DNA of 64,000 nt, from NCBI RefSeq assembly GCF_000808535.1, contig NZ_JWLV01000001.1, positions 248,001 through 312,000 of the forward strand. Reading direction: 5' to 3'. The notes under the pieces were generated by a model that was not told the origin of the DNA, searched no databases, and worked only from the letters and a program-made list of their open reading frames with translations. The stretch comes from Vibrio sinaloensis. GTDB lineage: Bacteria > Pseudomonadota > Gammaproteobacteria > Enterobacterales > Vibrionaceae. Positions 1 to 8,625 of this stretch are shown here, piece by piece. The translations under genes were made by a program, and so were the position numbers. The stretch's first letter is position 1, and every line of letters begins with the position of its first letter.

Positions 1-11
1 TATCAGAGCTT

Positions 12-33
12 GGCTGCCTAACTATTGGCAGCC
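12..33 (+). other. Hairpin upstream of napB
   Basis: A perfect 7-bp inverted repeat (GGCTGCC / GGCAGCC) with an 8-base loop lies between the window edge and napB. It has no T-run after it, so it is more likely an mRNA-processing or stabilising hairpin between napA and napB than a terminator. The upstream gene, expected to be napA, is outside the window or ends in these first bases. Its exact end cannot be assigned, because three short reading frames all close within the first 50 bases. Confidence 0.4.
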
Positions 34-70
34 ACATCTAAGAATTTAGCCATTAGGCGGAGATAAAATA

Positions 71-526
71 ATGAAAAAATTTCTGATTGCACTGTTATCT
101 GTGGGCGCACTTGTGAGCGGTGTTGCGGTAGCAGAACTTGATAACCCAGGTGGTATTGGCGGTTTGGAGTCGCTACGTGGAGCGAGCGAGCTTGAATCAA
201 CGCGTCCTGCAGATGAGTTTAAAAAGTATCCAAAGGAGCAAGTTCTCGACAGCAGCTTTGTCTATCAACCACCGTTGATCCCTCATAGCATTCGTAACTA
301 TGAAGTGTCTCTCAATGCCAACAAGTGTCTTGCCTGCCACAGCTGGAAAAATGCCAAAGAGATGGGCGCAACCAAAATCAGTGTAACGCACTACGTGAAC
401 CGCGAAGATGCGGTGCTGGCAGACATGTCTCCTCGTCGTTACTTCTGTCTACAATGTCACGTTCCTCAAGCGAATGCTCAGCCATTGATTGGGAACGAAT
501 TCAAAAGCGTAGACTCGCTTAAATAA
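71..526 (+). CDS. napB: Periplasmic nitrate reductase small subunit NapB (dihaem cytochrome c)
   Basis: NapB is the electron-transfer subunit that passes electrons to the molybdenum catalytic subunit NapA in the periplasm. The 151-residue product has a Sec signal peptide (about residues 1-21, cut after AVA) and two c-type haem motifs, CLACH at 86-90 and CLQCH at 126-130. The RNYE and THY segments are typical of NapB. An AGGCGGAG ribosome site precedes the ATG. napC follows after 29 bp, so this is the distal part of a nap operon whose napA and earlier genes lie to the left. Length fits the family. Confidence 0.96.
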   Translation: MKKFLIALLSVGALVSGVAVAELDNPGGIGGLESLRGASELESTRPADEFKKYPKEQVLDSSFVYQPPLIPHSIRNYEVSLNANKCLACHSWKNAKEMGATKISVTHYVNREDAVLADMSPRRYFCLQCHVPQANAQPLIGNEFKSVDSLK

Positions 527-555
527 GCGGTTCGTGAGTAATTAAGAGGCTGCAT

Positions 556-1134
556 ATGAAAATACTAAAAGCGTTTTGGAAGAGACTGACGAGCCCAAGC
601 AAAGCTGCCGTAGGTGTGGTTTTGTTTATGGGATTCGCTGGTGGTCTTCTATTTTGGGGCGCATTCAATACCGGTATGGAAGCAACCAACACCGAAGAGT
701 TCTGTTCGGGCTGTCACGCACCGATTGTTGCGGAAATACAAGAAACCATTCACTACTCCAACCGCTCTGGTGTTAGAGCAATCTGTTCTGACTGTCACGT
801 ACCACACGAATGGACGGATAAGATTGTACGTAAAGTTCAGGCATCAAAAGAGCTGTATGCTCATTTCATTGCCAAAACGATCGATACGCCGGAGAAATTT
901 CAAGAGCGCCGCGCTCATCTAGCTGAACGCGAATGGGCTCGATTGAAGAAAAATGACTCGTTGGAATGCCGTAACTGTCACGAGTTCGAATACATGGACT
1001 TCTCAGAGCAAGGTTCTCGTAGTGCCAAACAACACTCTACTGCCCTAGCATCTGGCGAAAAGACTTGTGTAGATTGCCACAAAGGTATCGCACACAAACT
1101 GCCAGACATGCATGGCGTTGAAGGCTGGCAATAA
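556..1134 (+). CDS. napC: Membrane-anchored tetrahaem cytochrome c NapC (NapC/NirT family)
   Basis: NapC takes electrons from the membrane quinol pool and gives them to NapB/NapA. The 192-residue protein has one N-terminal membrane anchor (about residues 18-37) and a periplasmic domain with four CxxCH haem sites: CSGCH 50-54, CSDCH 77-81, CRNCH 138-142 and CVDCH 171-175. That is the full NapC/NirT complement. The ATG follows an AAGAGG ribosome site, and the gene is spaced as an operon member between napB and a very short downstream gene. Confidence 0.96.
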   Translation: MKILKAFWKRLTSPSKAAVGVVLFMGFAGGLLFWGAFNTGMEATNTEEFCSGCHAPIVAEIQETIHYSNRSGVRAICSDCHVPHEWTDKIVRKVQASKELYAHFIAKTIDTPEKFQERRAHLAEREWARLKKNDSLECRNCHEFEYMDFSEQGSRSAKQHSTALASGEKTCVDCHKGIAHKLPDMHGVEGWQ

Positions 1135-1145
1135 GGAGACAGACA

Positions 1146-1283
1146 ATGAGTACATTAGAATCCGTTATCTGGCACATCCTCGGTTATGGAGCAATGCCTT
1201 TCATCATCTTATCTGGCTTCGCGGTCGTCGCTGCAATCTCTATATGGCTACTATCGCTTGGCAAAGATAAGGAAGTCGATTGA
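1146..1283 (+). CDS. 45-residue single-span membrane microprotein at the end of the nap operon
   Basis: A short reading frame begins 11 bases after the napC stop with ATG behind an AAGGAG ribosome site. It encodes 45 residues: a short amphipathic start (MSTLESVIWHILGYG), one hydrophobic span (about 16-38) and a charged tail GKDKEVD. It resembles the short-protein family known as TIGR02808 from Vibrio and Shewanella; that match is from memory. Position and translation signals argue that it is made with NapBC, possibly as a membrane partner of NapC. Its function is unknown. A strong terminator follows 55 bases later. Confidence 0.75.
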   Translation: MSTLESVIWHILGYGAMPFIILSGFAVVAAISIWLLSLGKDKEVD

Positions 1284-1333
1284 TTAAGACTTCCTGACGC
1301 TGACACAATTTTTGCCTATTTTGTATCACGCGT

Positions 1334-1364
1334 AAAAAAGCCACCGCAGTTGCGGTGGCTTTCT
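1334..1364. terminator. Bidirectional intrinsic terminator between the nap operon and galE
   Basis: A 10-bp perfect stem (AGCCACCGCA / TGCGGTGGCT) at 1339-1360 with a two-base spacer between the arms is preceded by A6 and followed by TTCTT. It can therefore stop transcription from the nap side and from the convergent galE on the minus strand. Confidence 0.9.
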
Positions 1365-1380
1365 TGTAACTAAAGCAAAA

Positions 1381-2397
1381 TCAGACTTCCGGATAGCCTT
1401 GCGGGTTGTTTGATTGCCAGCGCCACGTATCAGAGGTCATTTCCTCTAATGAGCGGGTTGCTTTCCAGTCCAACTCTTTCATCGCTTTCGCGGGATCTGC
1501 CCAACACTCTGCAATGTCACCAGGTCGACGTTCAACAATCTTATAAGGTACTGGTTTGCCTGACGCTTTTTCAAACGCTTTCACCATCTCCAGTACACTT
1601 GACCCGTTGCCAGTACCCAAGTTGTAAATGTGCAGACCTGACTTATCACCCACTTTTTGTAGCGCGGCAATATGACCATCCGAGAGATCCATGACATGGA
1701 TGTAGTCACGCACGCCTGTGCCATCAACGGTTGGATAATCATTACCAAAGACTGATAAGTACTCGCGACGACCGACCGCGACTTGCGAAACAAACGGCAT
1801 CAAATTGTTCGGAATGCCTTGCGGGTCCTCGCCCAACTCACCGGTAGGGTGCGAACCAACAGGGTTAAAGTAACGAAGCAGAGTAATACTCCAATCTGGA
1901 TTTGCTTTTTGAAAATCCGTTAAACACTCTTCCACCATCAGTTTACTGCGGCCGTAAGGGTTCGTTGCGCTAGTTGGGAAATCTTCCGTAATTGGCACAG
2001 AAGCAGGATCGCCATAAACCGTCGCTGAAGAGGAAAATACCAAGGTCTTCACGCCCACCTCACGCATCGCGTCGACCAAGACCAGCGTACCATTTACGTT
2101 GTTGTCATAGTACTCAAGCGGCTTTTCAACCGACTCACCCACCGCTTTTAAACCCGCAAAGTGAATCACTGCTTGAATATTGTGTTGCTTAAGCACCTCT
2201 ATCAAAAGCGCTTTGTCTCGAATATCACCTTGGATAAAGTCAGGTTTTACCCCTGACACTTTTTCAATACGCTCGAGAACGGAAGACTTGCTGTTATACA
2301 AGTTGTCGAAGAGAACGGGAGTCATACCCGCGTCAATCATTTGAATCGAAGTATGACTGCCAATGTAGCCCATACCGCCGGTAACCAAGACGTTCAT
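1381..2397 (-). CDS. galE: UDP-glucose 4-epimerase
   Basis: GalE interconverts UDP-glucose and UDP-galactose, in galactose use and in making surface polysaccharide precursors. The 338-residue protein is an extended short-chain dehydrogenase. It has the NAD-binding GGMGYIGSH at 7-15, the catalytic SSSATVYG region near 122-129 and the YGRSK motif with Tyr148 and Lys152. Length equals the E. coli enzyme. No other gal genes adjoin it, so it is a stand-alone copy converging on the nap operon. Paralogous 4-epimerases acting on other UDP-sugars are possible but less likely. Confidence 0.95.
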   Translation of the reverse strand: MNVLVTGGMGYIGSHTSIQMIDAGMTPVLFDNLYNSKSSVLERIEKVSGVKPDFIQGDIRDKALLIEVLKQHNIQAVIHFAGLKAVGESVEKPLEYYDNNVNGTLVLVDAMREVGVKTLVFSSSATVYGDPASVPITEDFPTSATNPYGRSKLMVEECLTDFQKANPDWSITLLRYFNPVGSHPTGELGEDPQGIPNNLMPFVSQVAVGRREYLSVFGNDYPTVDGTGVRDYIHVMDLSDGHIAALQKVGDKSGLHIYNLGTGNGSSVLEMVKAFEKASGKPVPYKIVERRPGDIAECWADPAKAMKELDWKATRSLEEMTSDTWRWQSNNPQGYPEV

Positions 2398-2477
2398 GCT
2401 TATAACCTTTTGAATAATTTGGCGTAAATGTTATCGGACTTGAGAACGAAAATACAGCCCAAACTTGAGACTTAATT

Positions 2478-4448
2478 TCATTCGGTTTCGCTCAATACAA
2501 ATTGTCCTTTGCCCAAACTTTTCGCCTGATACATGGCGGTATCCGCCGCTCTAATTAACTGATCCATTGGGATATCGCGCTGCTCAATATAGTGAACACC
2601 GATACTTACCCCTACGTTGAGCACTCGCCCACGATAGACAATATCCTGCTTAATCAATGAAATGAGGCGCTGTGCCAACACAGTAATACTGCTGCGGTCG
2701 GTTGACGTCAGGAGTACCACAAACTCATCCCCAGATAAACGGGCGACTAAGTCCTGACTTCTCACTTGAGACAGCAAACGTTCAGCCACCTGCTTTAACA
2801 CCTCATCACCTGCGTCGTGGCCATAAGTGTCATTAACCTGTTTAAAACCATCAAGATCGAGATAAAGTAGTGCTAAGCCATTTTTGGCCTCACGTTCATC
2901 TTTCAAAGAATCATCTAAGACACGATACAAATGAGCGCGGTTGGCTAACCCTGTCAGAGAGTCGTGGTGAGCAAGATATTCTAAGCGTTCCATTTCTTTT
3001 ACGCTGGAAAGATCGGACAAGATGTACACATAATCACAACGCGATTCGTCCTCGCTGTTGTAGATACAAGAGACCTTTACGAACATTGGTACATTATGAC
3101 CAAATAAGTGTTTTTCCCAGATTTCACCCTGCCATTGACCATATTGCATCACCGATTCTTTAATTGTTGGCATAAGCGAACGGAACTGTTGCCATTCTAA
3201 CGTTTCTTCAGGCTTCTTACCCAACAGCGCTTCTTGAGTGTAACCCAGTAATCGGGTCACCGATGGGTTGACCATGGTGATAACGTCATCTTGATCCGTG
3301 ACCATCAAACCATCTTGGCTGTTCTCAAACACACCCGCTGCTAAACGTTGGCGACTGAGCGCTGCGTCCACTTCGGTAATATCTTGAATGGCGAACAGTA
3401 TCTGCCCCGCTTTTGTCAGCTTAGTACAGCTGATTTGTAGCAATTGATACTGCTTAAACACATCTCGAATCCAGATTTTCCGGTCGGTAAATTCTAGCCC
3501 GCGATAAATGGCCTCTCGTACGACGTTTGCCTCTTCACTTTCAACCAGATCTTCAAGGTTTGCGCCCTTTAGGAAGGCACTCGTGCATCGAAATACACTG
3601 CACGTTGCGCCATTAAAATGCACGATTTCGCCTTTATTGTTGACGACCACTAACGCATGTTTGACCGTCTCAACAACTTCATTAGCAAATGACTTTTCTT
3701 CTTCTAGCTTATCTAAAGTGTAAGCAACTTGTTGTTCACGTTGGCTAAGTCTATCGAGCATGGTGTTGAACGCTCGAACCAAATCACCAATTTCATCATT
3801 GGCGGCTGGCGCGACATTGAAGTCTCGCTGCTTGCGGTTGATAAACGCATTCATGGCTAAATTCAGGTTATAAACCGGCCCCACAATGAACTTATCAACC
3901 GTCATGTAAAGGACGATCCCCGAGCAGATCAGAAACACTAAGAATACGAATCCGTTACTTAATGCGGAGTTATATAAGGATTGGAAAGACGCTTTAGAGA
4001 CAATAATTCGTAATTGAGCAATGGTTTCCCCTTCCATATCAACGGGAATCAAAATGAAGATGTACTCGTCACCGATAGCAAACTTCTGTTCACGAATTTG
4101 AGTACGCTCTTTTTCATTGGGAACAGGAGCCGCGCTTCCTTCACGCTCGTACATGGCAAACAACTGTCCGTTTGCGGTATACAGTTTAACCCTGACAATC
4201 TCTTCGTCAGCGGAAAACGCGTCTAGAACTTGATTGGCGCTATAGCTATCGTTGAACAAAATTGCCGCTTGAAGGTTATACGCCACCCCTTTTGCAAGAA
4301 CGCTAACGCGATCAATCAAATTATCCTTTTGAGTTTCAAAAGCACTGTAAAGCGCATACCCTTGTGAAGAGAAGAAAATAAGGCCAGTGAAGATCACGAT
4401 CGGCAGAATAAGCTTGGTTTTCAGCGACATATTGTGGAGAAGTTTCAT
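2478..4448 (-). CDS. Membrane diguanylate cyclase: CHASE8-like sensor, HAMP, two PAS domains, GGDEF
   Basis: Predicted to make cyclic di-GMP from two GTP at the inner membrane. Order in 656 residues: membrane span (about 12-32), a periplasmic region resembling CHASE8 (to about 160), second span (about 165-185), HAMP (to about 240), two PAS domains (about 255-365 and 370-485) and a GGDEF domain. The active motif is SGDEF (572-576), a permitted variant. RSQD at 563-566 is the inhibitory I-site, so product feedback is expected. Its start overlaps the YfiR-like gene by four bases (ATGA), implying coupled translation. The arrangement matches Pseudomonas YfiN, which lacks the PAS domains. Confidence 0.92.
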   Translation of the reverse strand: MKLLHNMSLKTKLILPIVIFTGLIFFSSQGYALYSAFETQKDNLIDRVSVLAKGVAYNLQAAILFNDSYSANQVLDAFSADEEIVRVKLYTANGQLFAMYEREGSAAPVPNEKERTQIREQKFAIGDEYIFILIPVDMEGETIAQLRIIVSKASFQSLYNSALSNGFVFLVFLICSGIVLYMTVDKFIVGPVYNLNLAMNAFINRKQRDFNVAPAANDEIGDLVRAFNTMLDRLSQREQQVAYTLDKLEEEKSFANEVVETVKHALVVVNNKGEIVHFNGATCSVFRCTSAFLKGANLEDLVESEEANVVREAIYRGLEFTDRKIWIRDVFKQYQLLQISCTKLTKAGQILFAIQDITEVDAALSRQRLAAGVFENSQDGLMVTDQDDVITMVNPSVTRLLGYTQEALLGKKPEETLEWQQFRSLMPTIKESVMQYGQWQGEIWEKHLFGHNVPMFVKVSCIYNSEDESRCDYVYILSDLSSVKEMERLEYLAHHDSLTGLANRAHLYRVLDDSLKDEREAKNGLALLYLDLDGFKQVNDTYGHDAGDEVLKQVAERLLSQVRSQDLVARLSGDEFVVLLTSTDRSSITVLAQRLISLIKQDIVYRGRVLNVGVSIGVHYIEQRDIPMDQLIRAADTAMYQAKSLGKGQFVLSETE

Positions 4449-4936
4449 TGCTTACCTCCAACAATTTCAGCGACCCTTAAAAAGTTAGCCGACAGCGTGT
4501 ATTCACCAACGTTTTCTAAGTTCACTCTTGGCTTAATTCGTCCACCTAGCGTGCTAAGTTCAACCACCCCTCCAAGCTCAGTAAAACTTTGAATATCGCT
4601 GATTGAAATCGTGCGGTTAGGATTGAGTTTAATCAGGTCTAAGCTCTCTTTTTTGGTGATGTATAAAACGTCGCACCCCGAGTTAGAAATATGCAGCGGT
4701 TTATTTCGAATCAACTTGTCTTTCGTTATATCCGTCAGTATGTCACGCACTTCCTCATCATCAGGAGCACAAATACTGATTTCGTTCATCTGCTCGTCAG
4801 CGCCCCAAAACACAAAGCTGGCAATACGATAGATGTATACAGCTTTAACCTGCTCTGGGGTGAATTTGGCGTTTGCCAGAGGAGAAACGAAGGCGGCAGC
4901 GAGGCAGGCAGTTGTCACCCAACGTCTAAAATTCAT
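4445..4936 (-). CDS. YfiR-like periplasmic protein (DUF4154), probable repressor of the adjacent cyclase
   Basis: The 163-residue protein has a signal peptide (cut near ANA at 21-23) and the YfiR/DUF4154 pattern: KAVYIYRIASFVFW near the mature start and a C-terminal RPRVNLEN-type segment (here KPRVNLENV). In Pseudomonas YfiR binds the periplasmic part of the cyclase YfiN and keeps it off. The mature protein has only two cysteines, Cys56 and Cys88, enough for one disulfide; Pseudomonas YfiR has two. It overlaps the upstream TonB receptor by 11 bp and the downstream cyclase by 4 bp, so all three are one transcription unit. Confidence 0.88.
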   Translation of the reverse strand: MNFRRWVTTACLAAAFVSPLANAKFTPEQVKAVYIYRIASFVFWGADEQMNEISICAPDDEEVRDILTDITKDKLIRNKPLHISNSGCDVLYITKKESLDLIKLNPNRTISISDIQSFTELGGVVELSTLGGRIKPRVNLENVGEYTLSANFLRVAEIVGGKQ

Positions 4937-6998
4937 GGGATAGCCTCACATAAGCCAGTTGCTCATTTGGATAGAGACTCCAAGAATCGTAGATTTCGTT
5001 GGCAAACATTTTTTGCACCACTAGCTCGACAAGCGGAGCGCTGTCGTTTTTACGCCAGCCCAAACGGGTATCCAAGGTCACATGAGGCGTGACATCATCC
5101 AGCGTTACACGGCCGGGTATGTCGTAATCAGCCCTCATTTCGTCAGTGTAACGGGTATTGTTATATTTCAGGGCGAAATCCCATTGCCAATTCTTGTTAA
5201 TCGACCACAAGGTTTGCAAGGTGGCAAGATGTTGGCTAGGTAGTGACAGCGAACTTTCATTGCCGCCGTTCGAATAGGTTCCTTTGTCCCAATCGGCGTC
5301 AACACGCAGATAACTGTAGGTGGCATAGAAGCTCAAATTGTCCGCCGCTTGATAATGCGCAGCGAGCTCTATACCCGAGGTTGTCGCTTGATAATCATCA
5401 GAGACAAAGCAAAACCAAAGATGTTCGTACCCTTGATAGACCAGAGAATCAAAGCAGTCATTACCGCGAATGTTGTCGTAGCGGCTGTAAAAAACCATGC
5501 CATCCAACTCAACACGCTCTGACGGCATATAGCGATACCCTAGCTCACCCGTCCAAACTGACTCATTCTTTAGCTTTTCATTTGGCAACGTCAGGTAAGT
5601 GGAACCATACGGAGTGTCACCGTACCATTCAATGTAGGATTGTTGATAAATGGAGTTTGAGTCCATATAAGACGGTGTGACAACCGCTCTGCCGATGCCA
5701 GTCCAAAAACGGTGCGCATCGCTAGGTGTGTAAAGCAACCTAAGTTGTGGTGACAGCTCAAAGGTTTTGTTCTGCTCAAAGTATTCGCCTTTTACACCAA
5801 TAACACTGCTCAATTGGTCAGAGATTTGGTAAGTGGACTGGGCGAAAACGTTCGCAATGTAGTCATTGGCTTTATCGATGTCGTAACTACGAGAGTAGCC
5901 AGTGAGAGTAAACAAATCGGCATCTTGCCAGCTTTCCGTAAACCTTAAGCCAACATAACGTAAGCCGATTCCTGCGATAATATCATGTTTGGCGTTCAAA
6001 GCTGTCGAGTAGTTAGATTCGAGATCCACGGTCGTGTATTCGCCAGGCGCATCGGGGGATTCATCTTTCACGTGATCAACCCAAAAGCTGGTATTAATCA
6101 AGCTCGATGAATCTAACTGCTTTTGATGATTGAGCTGAACATAGGCGCTATCCACTTGAATACGCTCGTTATCAATCGCAATAGTAACAGGCTGGTTGTA
6201 CGGATCATTTCTATCATAGGCGACAGTCCAAACCTCGGCATCATGCGCAAGTTTGGTGCCGCCCACTCTAAATTGCCAAGAGGAATCGGTCAGTTTCCGA
6301 CTCACTTCTATCCCCGCCGTGTCCGTTTTCCACTTAGACGCTGAATTATTCAAATAGCTTGGGTTGCTTTTGGACTTATAAAACGCGCGCGCGTACAAAT
6401 CTTCATCCAATTTCAAGCCATGACGGAGCGAATAATCATAAGCATTGTACCGACCCGCTGTTCCGGTCATGTAGGTGCCTTGAGTATCTTGAGCAGATTT
6501 GGTGATGATGTTAACAACGCCATTCGCCGCATTACCGCCCCAGATCGCTCCACTCGCGCCTCTGATCACTTCGATACGCTCGATGTCTGCCAAAATATAG
6601 TCGAGAGCACTCCAGTACACGCCACCATAGACTGGGCTATAGACACTTCGCCCATCCACCATGACCAGCATTTTGTTGTACAAGCCATCATGAAAGCCCC
6701 GTGATGAAACGTGATAGGTGTTTTCGTTCCATTTAGTAACGTACATACCGGGAACCAGAGCAAGAGCTTCTTGGATATTGGTCGCCCCACTACGTTGAAT
6801 TCGTTCACTTGACAACACGTAGACAGACGCAGGGACATCTGACACTTTCTGTGAGAATTTAGAGGCAGTTTCGACAGCGACATCCAACATCGACAACTCT
6901 TCTAAACTCATTGACATAAGTTCGTCCAAATTGTCATCTGCGAATACGGCGCATCCTGCGAGAGAGAGAGAAGTAAAAAGAATTGAGCGCTTGTACAT
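4926..6998 (-). CDS. TonB-dependent outer-membrane receptor, first gene of a cyclic di-GMP signalling operon
   Basis: A 690-residue outer-membrane protein with a short signal peptide, a plug domain (about 45-160, with SGATNIQEALALVPG and the RIEVIRGASGAIWGGNAANGV-type segment) and a 22-strand-type barrel ending in the terminal phenylalanine (LSHEF). After the signal peptide it carries an acidic LDELMSMSLEELSMLDV stretch, seen in a subgroup of receptors often encoded beside signalling genes; no clear classical TonB box is visible. The substrate cannot be told from sequence. Overlap with the YfiR-like gene suggests that the receptor works as sensor or partner of the cyclase system rather than only as a transporter. 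Confidence 0.93.
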   Translation of the reverse strand: MYKRSILFTSLSLAGCAVFADDNLDELMSMSLEELSMLDVAVETASKFSQKVSDVPASVYVLSSERIQRSGATNIQEALALVPGMYVTKWNENTYHVSSRGFHDGLYNKMLVMVDGRSVYSPVYGGVYWSALDYILADIERIEVIRGASGAIWGGNAANGVVNIITKSAQDTQGTYMTGTAGRYNAYDYSLRHGLKLDEDLYARAFYKSKSNPSYLNNSASKWKTDTAGIEVSRKLTDSSWQFRVGGTKLAHDAEVWTVAYDRNDPYNQPVTIAIDNERIQVDSAYVQLNHQKQLDSSSLINTSFWVDHVKDESPDAPGEYTTVDLESNYSTALNAKHDIIAGIGLRYVGLRFTESWQDADLFTLTGYSRSYDIDKANDYIANVFAQSTYQISDQLSSVIGVKGEYFEQNKTFELSPQLRLLYTPSDAHRFWTGIGRAVVTPSYMDSNSIYQQSYIEWYGDTPYGSTYLTLPNEKLKNESVWTGELGYRYMPSERVELDGMVFYSRYDNIRGNDCFDSLVYQGYEHLWFCFVSDDYQATTSGIELAAHYQAADNLSFYATYSYLRVDADWDKGTYSNGGNESSLSLPSQHLATLQTLWSINKNWQWDFALKYNNTRYTDEMRADYDIPGRVTLDDVTPHVTLDTRLGWRKNDSAPLVELVVQKMFANEIYDSWSLYPNEQLAYVRLSHEF

Positions 6999-7096
6999 CT
7001 AGGTTCCTTGCTATATTAGCAGTCTATATTATTCCACTTATCAGTAAAGATTCATATTTAGAAGCCTATGTTTTTGCTAAGTTGTTGATCAAATAA

Positions 7097-7132
7097 TGAA
7101 ACTGATCACTGTTTCAAGTATAGAATTGAAAC
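7097..7132. promoter_or_regulatory. Clustered GTTTCA/TGAAAC inverted repeats upstream of pxpA
   Basis: Three copies of one 6-base element in alternating orientation sit just before pxpA: TGAAAC at 7097, GTTTCA at 7111 and TTGAAAC ending at 7132. The last two form a perfect 7-bp inverted repeat (GTTTCAA / TTGAAAC, 8-base spacer). The first pair flanks a TGATCA palindrome. This looks like an operator for a dimeric regulator controlling pxpABC or the divergent receptor operon. No regulator is encoded next to it. Confidence 0.45.
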
Positions 7133-7168
7133 AAGGTGGTAGGGGCAATTTCGGAGAGCTTATTTGCA

Positions 7169-7918
7169 ATGAACAAAACGAACATTAAATTAAATTGCGA
7201 CATGGGTGAAAGCTATGGTCAGTGGACAATGGGGTGTGATGAGCTCGCCATGCCCCATATTGATCAAGCAAGCATTGCCTGTGGGTTTCACGCATCCGAT
7301 CCGATGATCATGAATTCGACGGTGAAACTGGCTATTAATCACAATGTTGTAATCGGTGCGCACCCAAGTTACCCAGACATACAAGGGTTTGGCCGCAGAA
7401 GCATGACGCTCTCGAAAAACGAGATTTCCAATATGGTGATCTATCAAGTCGGCGCGCTAAAAGCGATCTGTGAAAGTGAAAATACCACCCTTCACTATGT
7501 CAAACCGCACGGTGCGCTTTACAACGATATGCTTAAAAATACCAGTGTATTTGAAGCGGTTGTAGATGCTGTCTCTTGCTTTAACGTGCCCTTAATGACG
7601 TTAGCCACTCAAGATAATCAAGACCGACTCGACATTGCTGACGATTATGATGTCCCTCTTTTGTTCGAAACGTTTGCCGACCGACGGTATTTATCCAACG
7701 GGCATTTAGCACCTCGCTCTATGGCTGGCGCCGTTATACACGATGAGCAAGCGATCTTAGACCAAGTGACGCAGATAGTCCGATACGGAAAAGTAAGAAC
7801 GCTGGACGGTTACACGTTATCGATTGATGCGGATACCATTTGTGTCCACGGGGACAATCTAGACGCGGTGCAAATGATTGAAAAAATACGTAAAGTGATA
7901 GATTCGGAGGAAGGATAG
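7169..7918 (+). CDS. pxpA: 5-oxoprolinase subunit A (LamB/YcsF family)
   Basis: PxpA with PxpB and PxpC opens 5-oxoproline (pyroglutamate) to glutamate using ATP. The product carries the family start (INLNCDMGES-like: KLNCDMGES), the ANIACGFHAGD-type block (here SIACGFHASD) and KPHGALYN, all diagnostic of LamB/YcsF. I place the start at the ATG at 7169, after GGAGAG, because family members begin just before the NCDMGE motif; an in-frame GTG at 7136 is less likely. The stop overlaps the pxpB GTG by one base. The 249-residue length is normal. Confidence 0.94.
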   Translation: MNKTNIKLNCDMGESYGQWTMGCDELAMPHIDQASIACGFHASDPMIMNSTVKLAINHNVVIGAHPSYPDIQGFGRRSMTLSKNEISNMVIYQVGALKAICESENTTLHYVKPHGALYNDMLKNTSVFEAVVDAVSCFNVPLMTLATQDNQDRLDIADDYDVPLLFETFADRRYLSNGHLAPRSMAGAVIHDEQAILDQVTQIVRYGKVRTLDGYTLSIDADTICVHGDNLDAVQMIEKIRKVIDSEEG

Positions 7919-8625
7919 TGAAAATAGAAACATCCGTCGACCCTGTGGCTGAATGCTCTGTTTTGGTCAAATTTGAGGCTGAGCCAAGCCCTGAGCTCTC
8001 TTGGGTCATTGGCGAGATTAGCCTGTATTTACGCAACCAACTGGGGGCGTGGGTAATGAACGTAACCCCCTCGTTTAACACCATATTAATTGACTACCTG
8101 CCGCACCGAATTTCGATCTTTGAATTTATCCCCTATTTAGAAAAAATTGTTACCGAGTCTCTCCTTCATTTGCCTGAAAAACCCGAGCCTAAGATCATCG
8201 AGCTTCCGGTCTACTATCACCCCGACGTCGCCCCTGACCTTAACGCCTACTTAAGTAGTGGACTTAGCTTAGAAGAGATCATCTCGCTACATTCATCTGT
8301 CGAGTACAGCGTTGGTGCTATTGGGTTTACCGCAGGTTTCGCATTCCTAACCACGGTTGATCCAAAACTACAAAGGCCGAGGCGGGAACAACCGAGGGTC
8401 AATGTAGCAAAAGGCAGCGTAGCCATTGCCAATAATCAAACCGCTATCTATCCAACCCAAAGTCCGGGTGGCTGGAACATTATCGGCAATTGTCCAATTG
8501 ACTTGTATGATCCACAAAGTGCATCGATTCTTCCGATTTCGATTGGCAATAGCGTTCGATTCAAACCCATTAGCCGTGAAGAGTTTTTTAGCTTAGGTGG
8601 CAAAGTGCAACAGGAGTGGACATGA
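7918..8625 (+). CDS. pxpB: 5-oxoprolinase subunit B (KipI/PxpB family)
   Basis: PxpB forms with PxpC the carboxyltransferase-like part of 5-oxoprolinase. The 235-residue protein shows the PxpB marks: an N-terminal domain, then the GFTAGFAFL block, LQRPRREQPR-like region and the SPGGWNIIG motif near the C-terminus. It starts at GTG behind a strong GGAGGAAGG site and overlaps pxpA by one base; its TGA overlaps the pxpC ATG. Bacillus KipI, a related protein, inhibits a sporulation kinase, but the pxpABC order here favours the 5-oxoprolinase role. Confidence 0.93.
   Translation: MKIETSVDPVAECSVLVKFEAEPSPELSWVIGEISLYLRNQLGAWVMNVTPSFNTILIDYLPHRISIFEFIPYLEKIVTESLLHLPEKPEPKIIELPVYYHPDVAPDLNAYLSSGLSLEEIISLHSSVEYSVGAIGFTAGFAFLTTVDPKLQRPRREQPRVNVAKGSVAIANNQTAIYPTQSPGGWNIIGNCPIDLYDPQSASILPISIGNSVRFKPISREEFFSLGGKVQQEWT

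Noticed and set aside
12..33. Start of window as the end of napA
   Set aside because: Three reading frames close within the first 50 bases; none can be chosen from the sequence alone.
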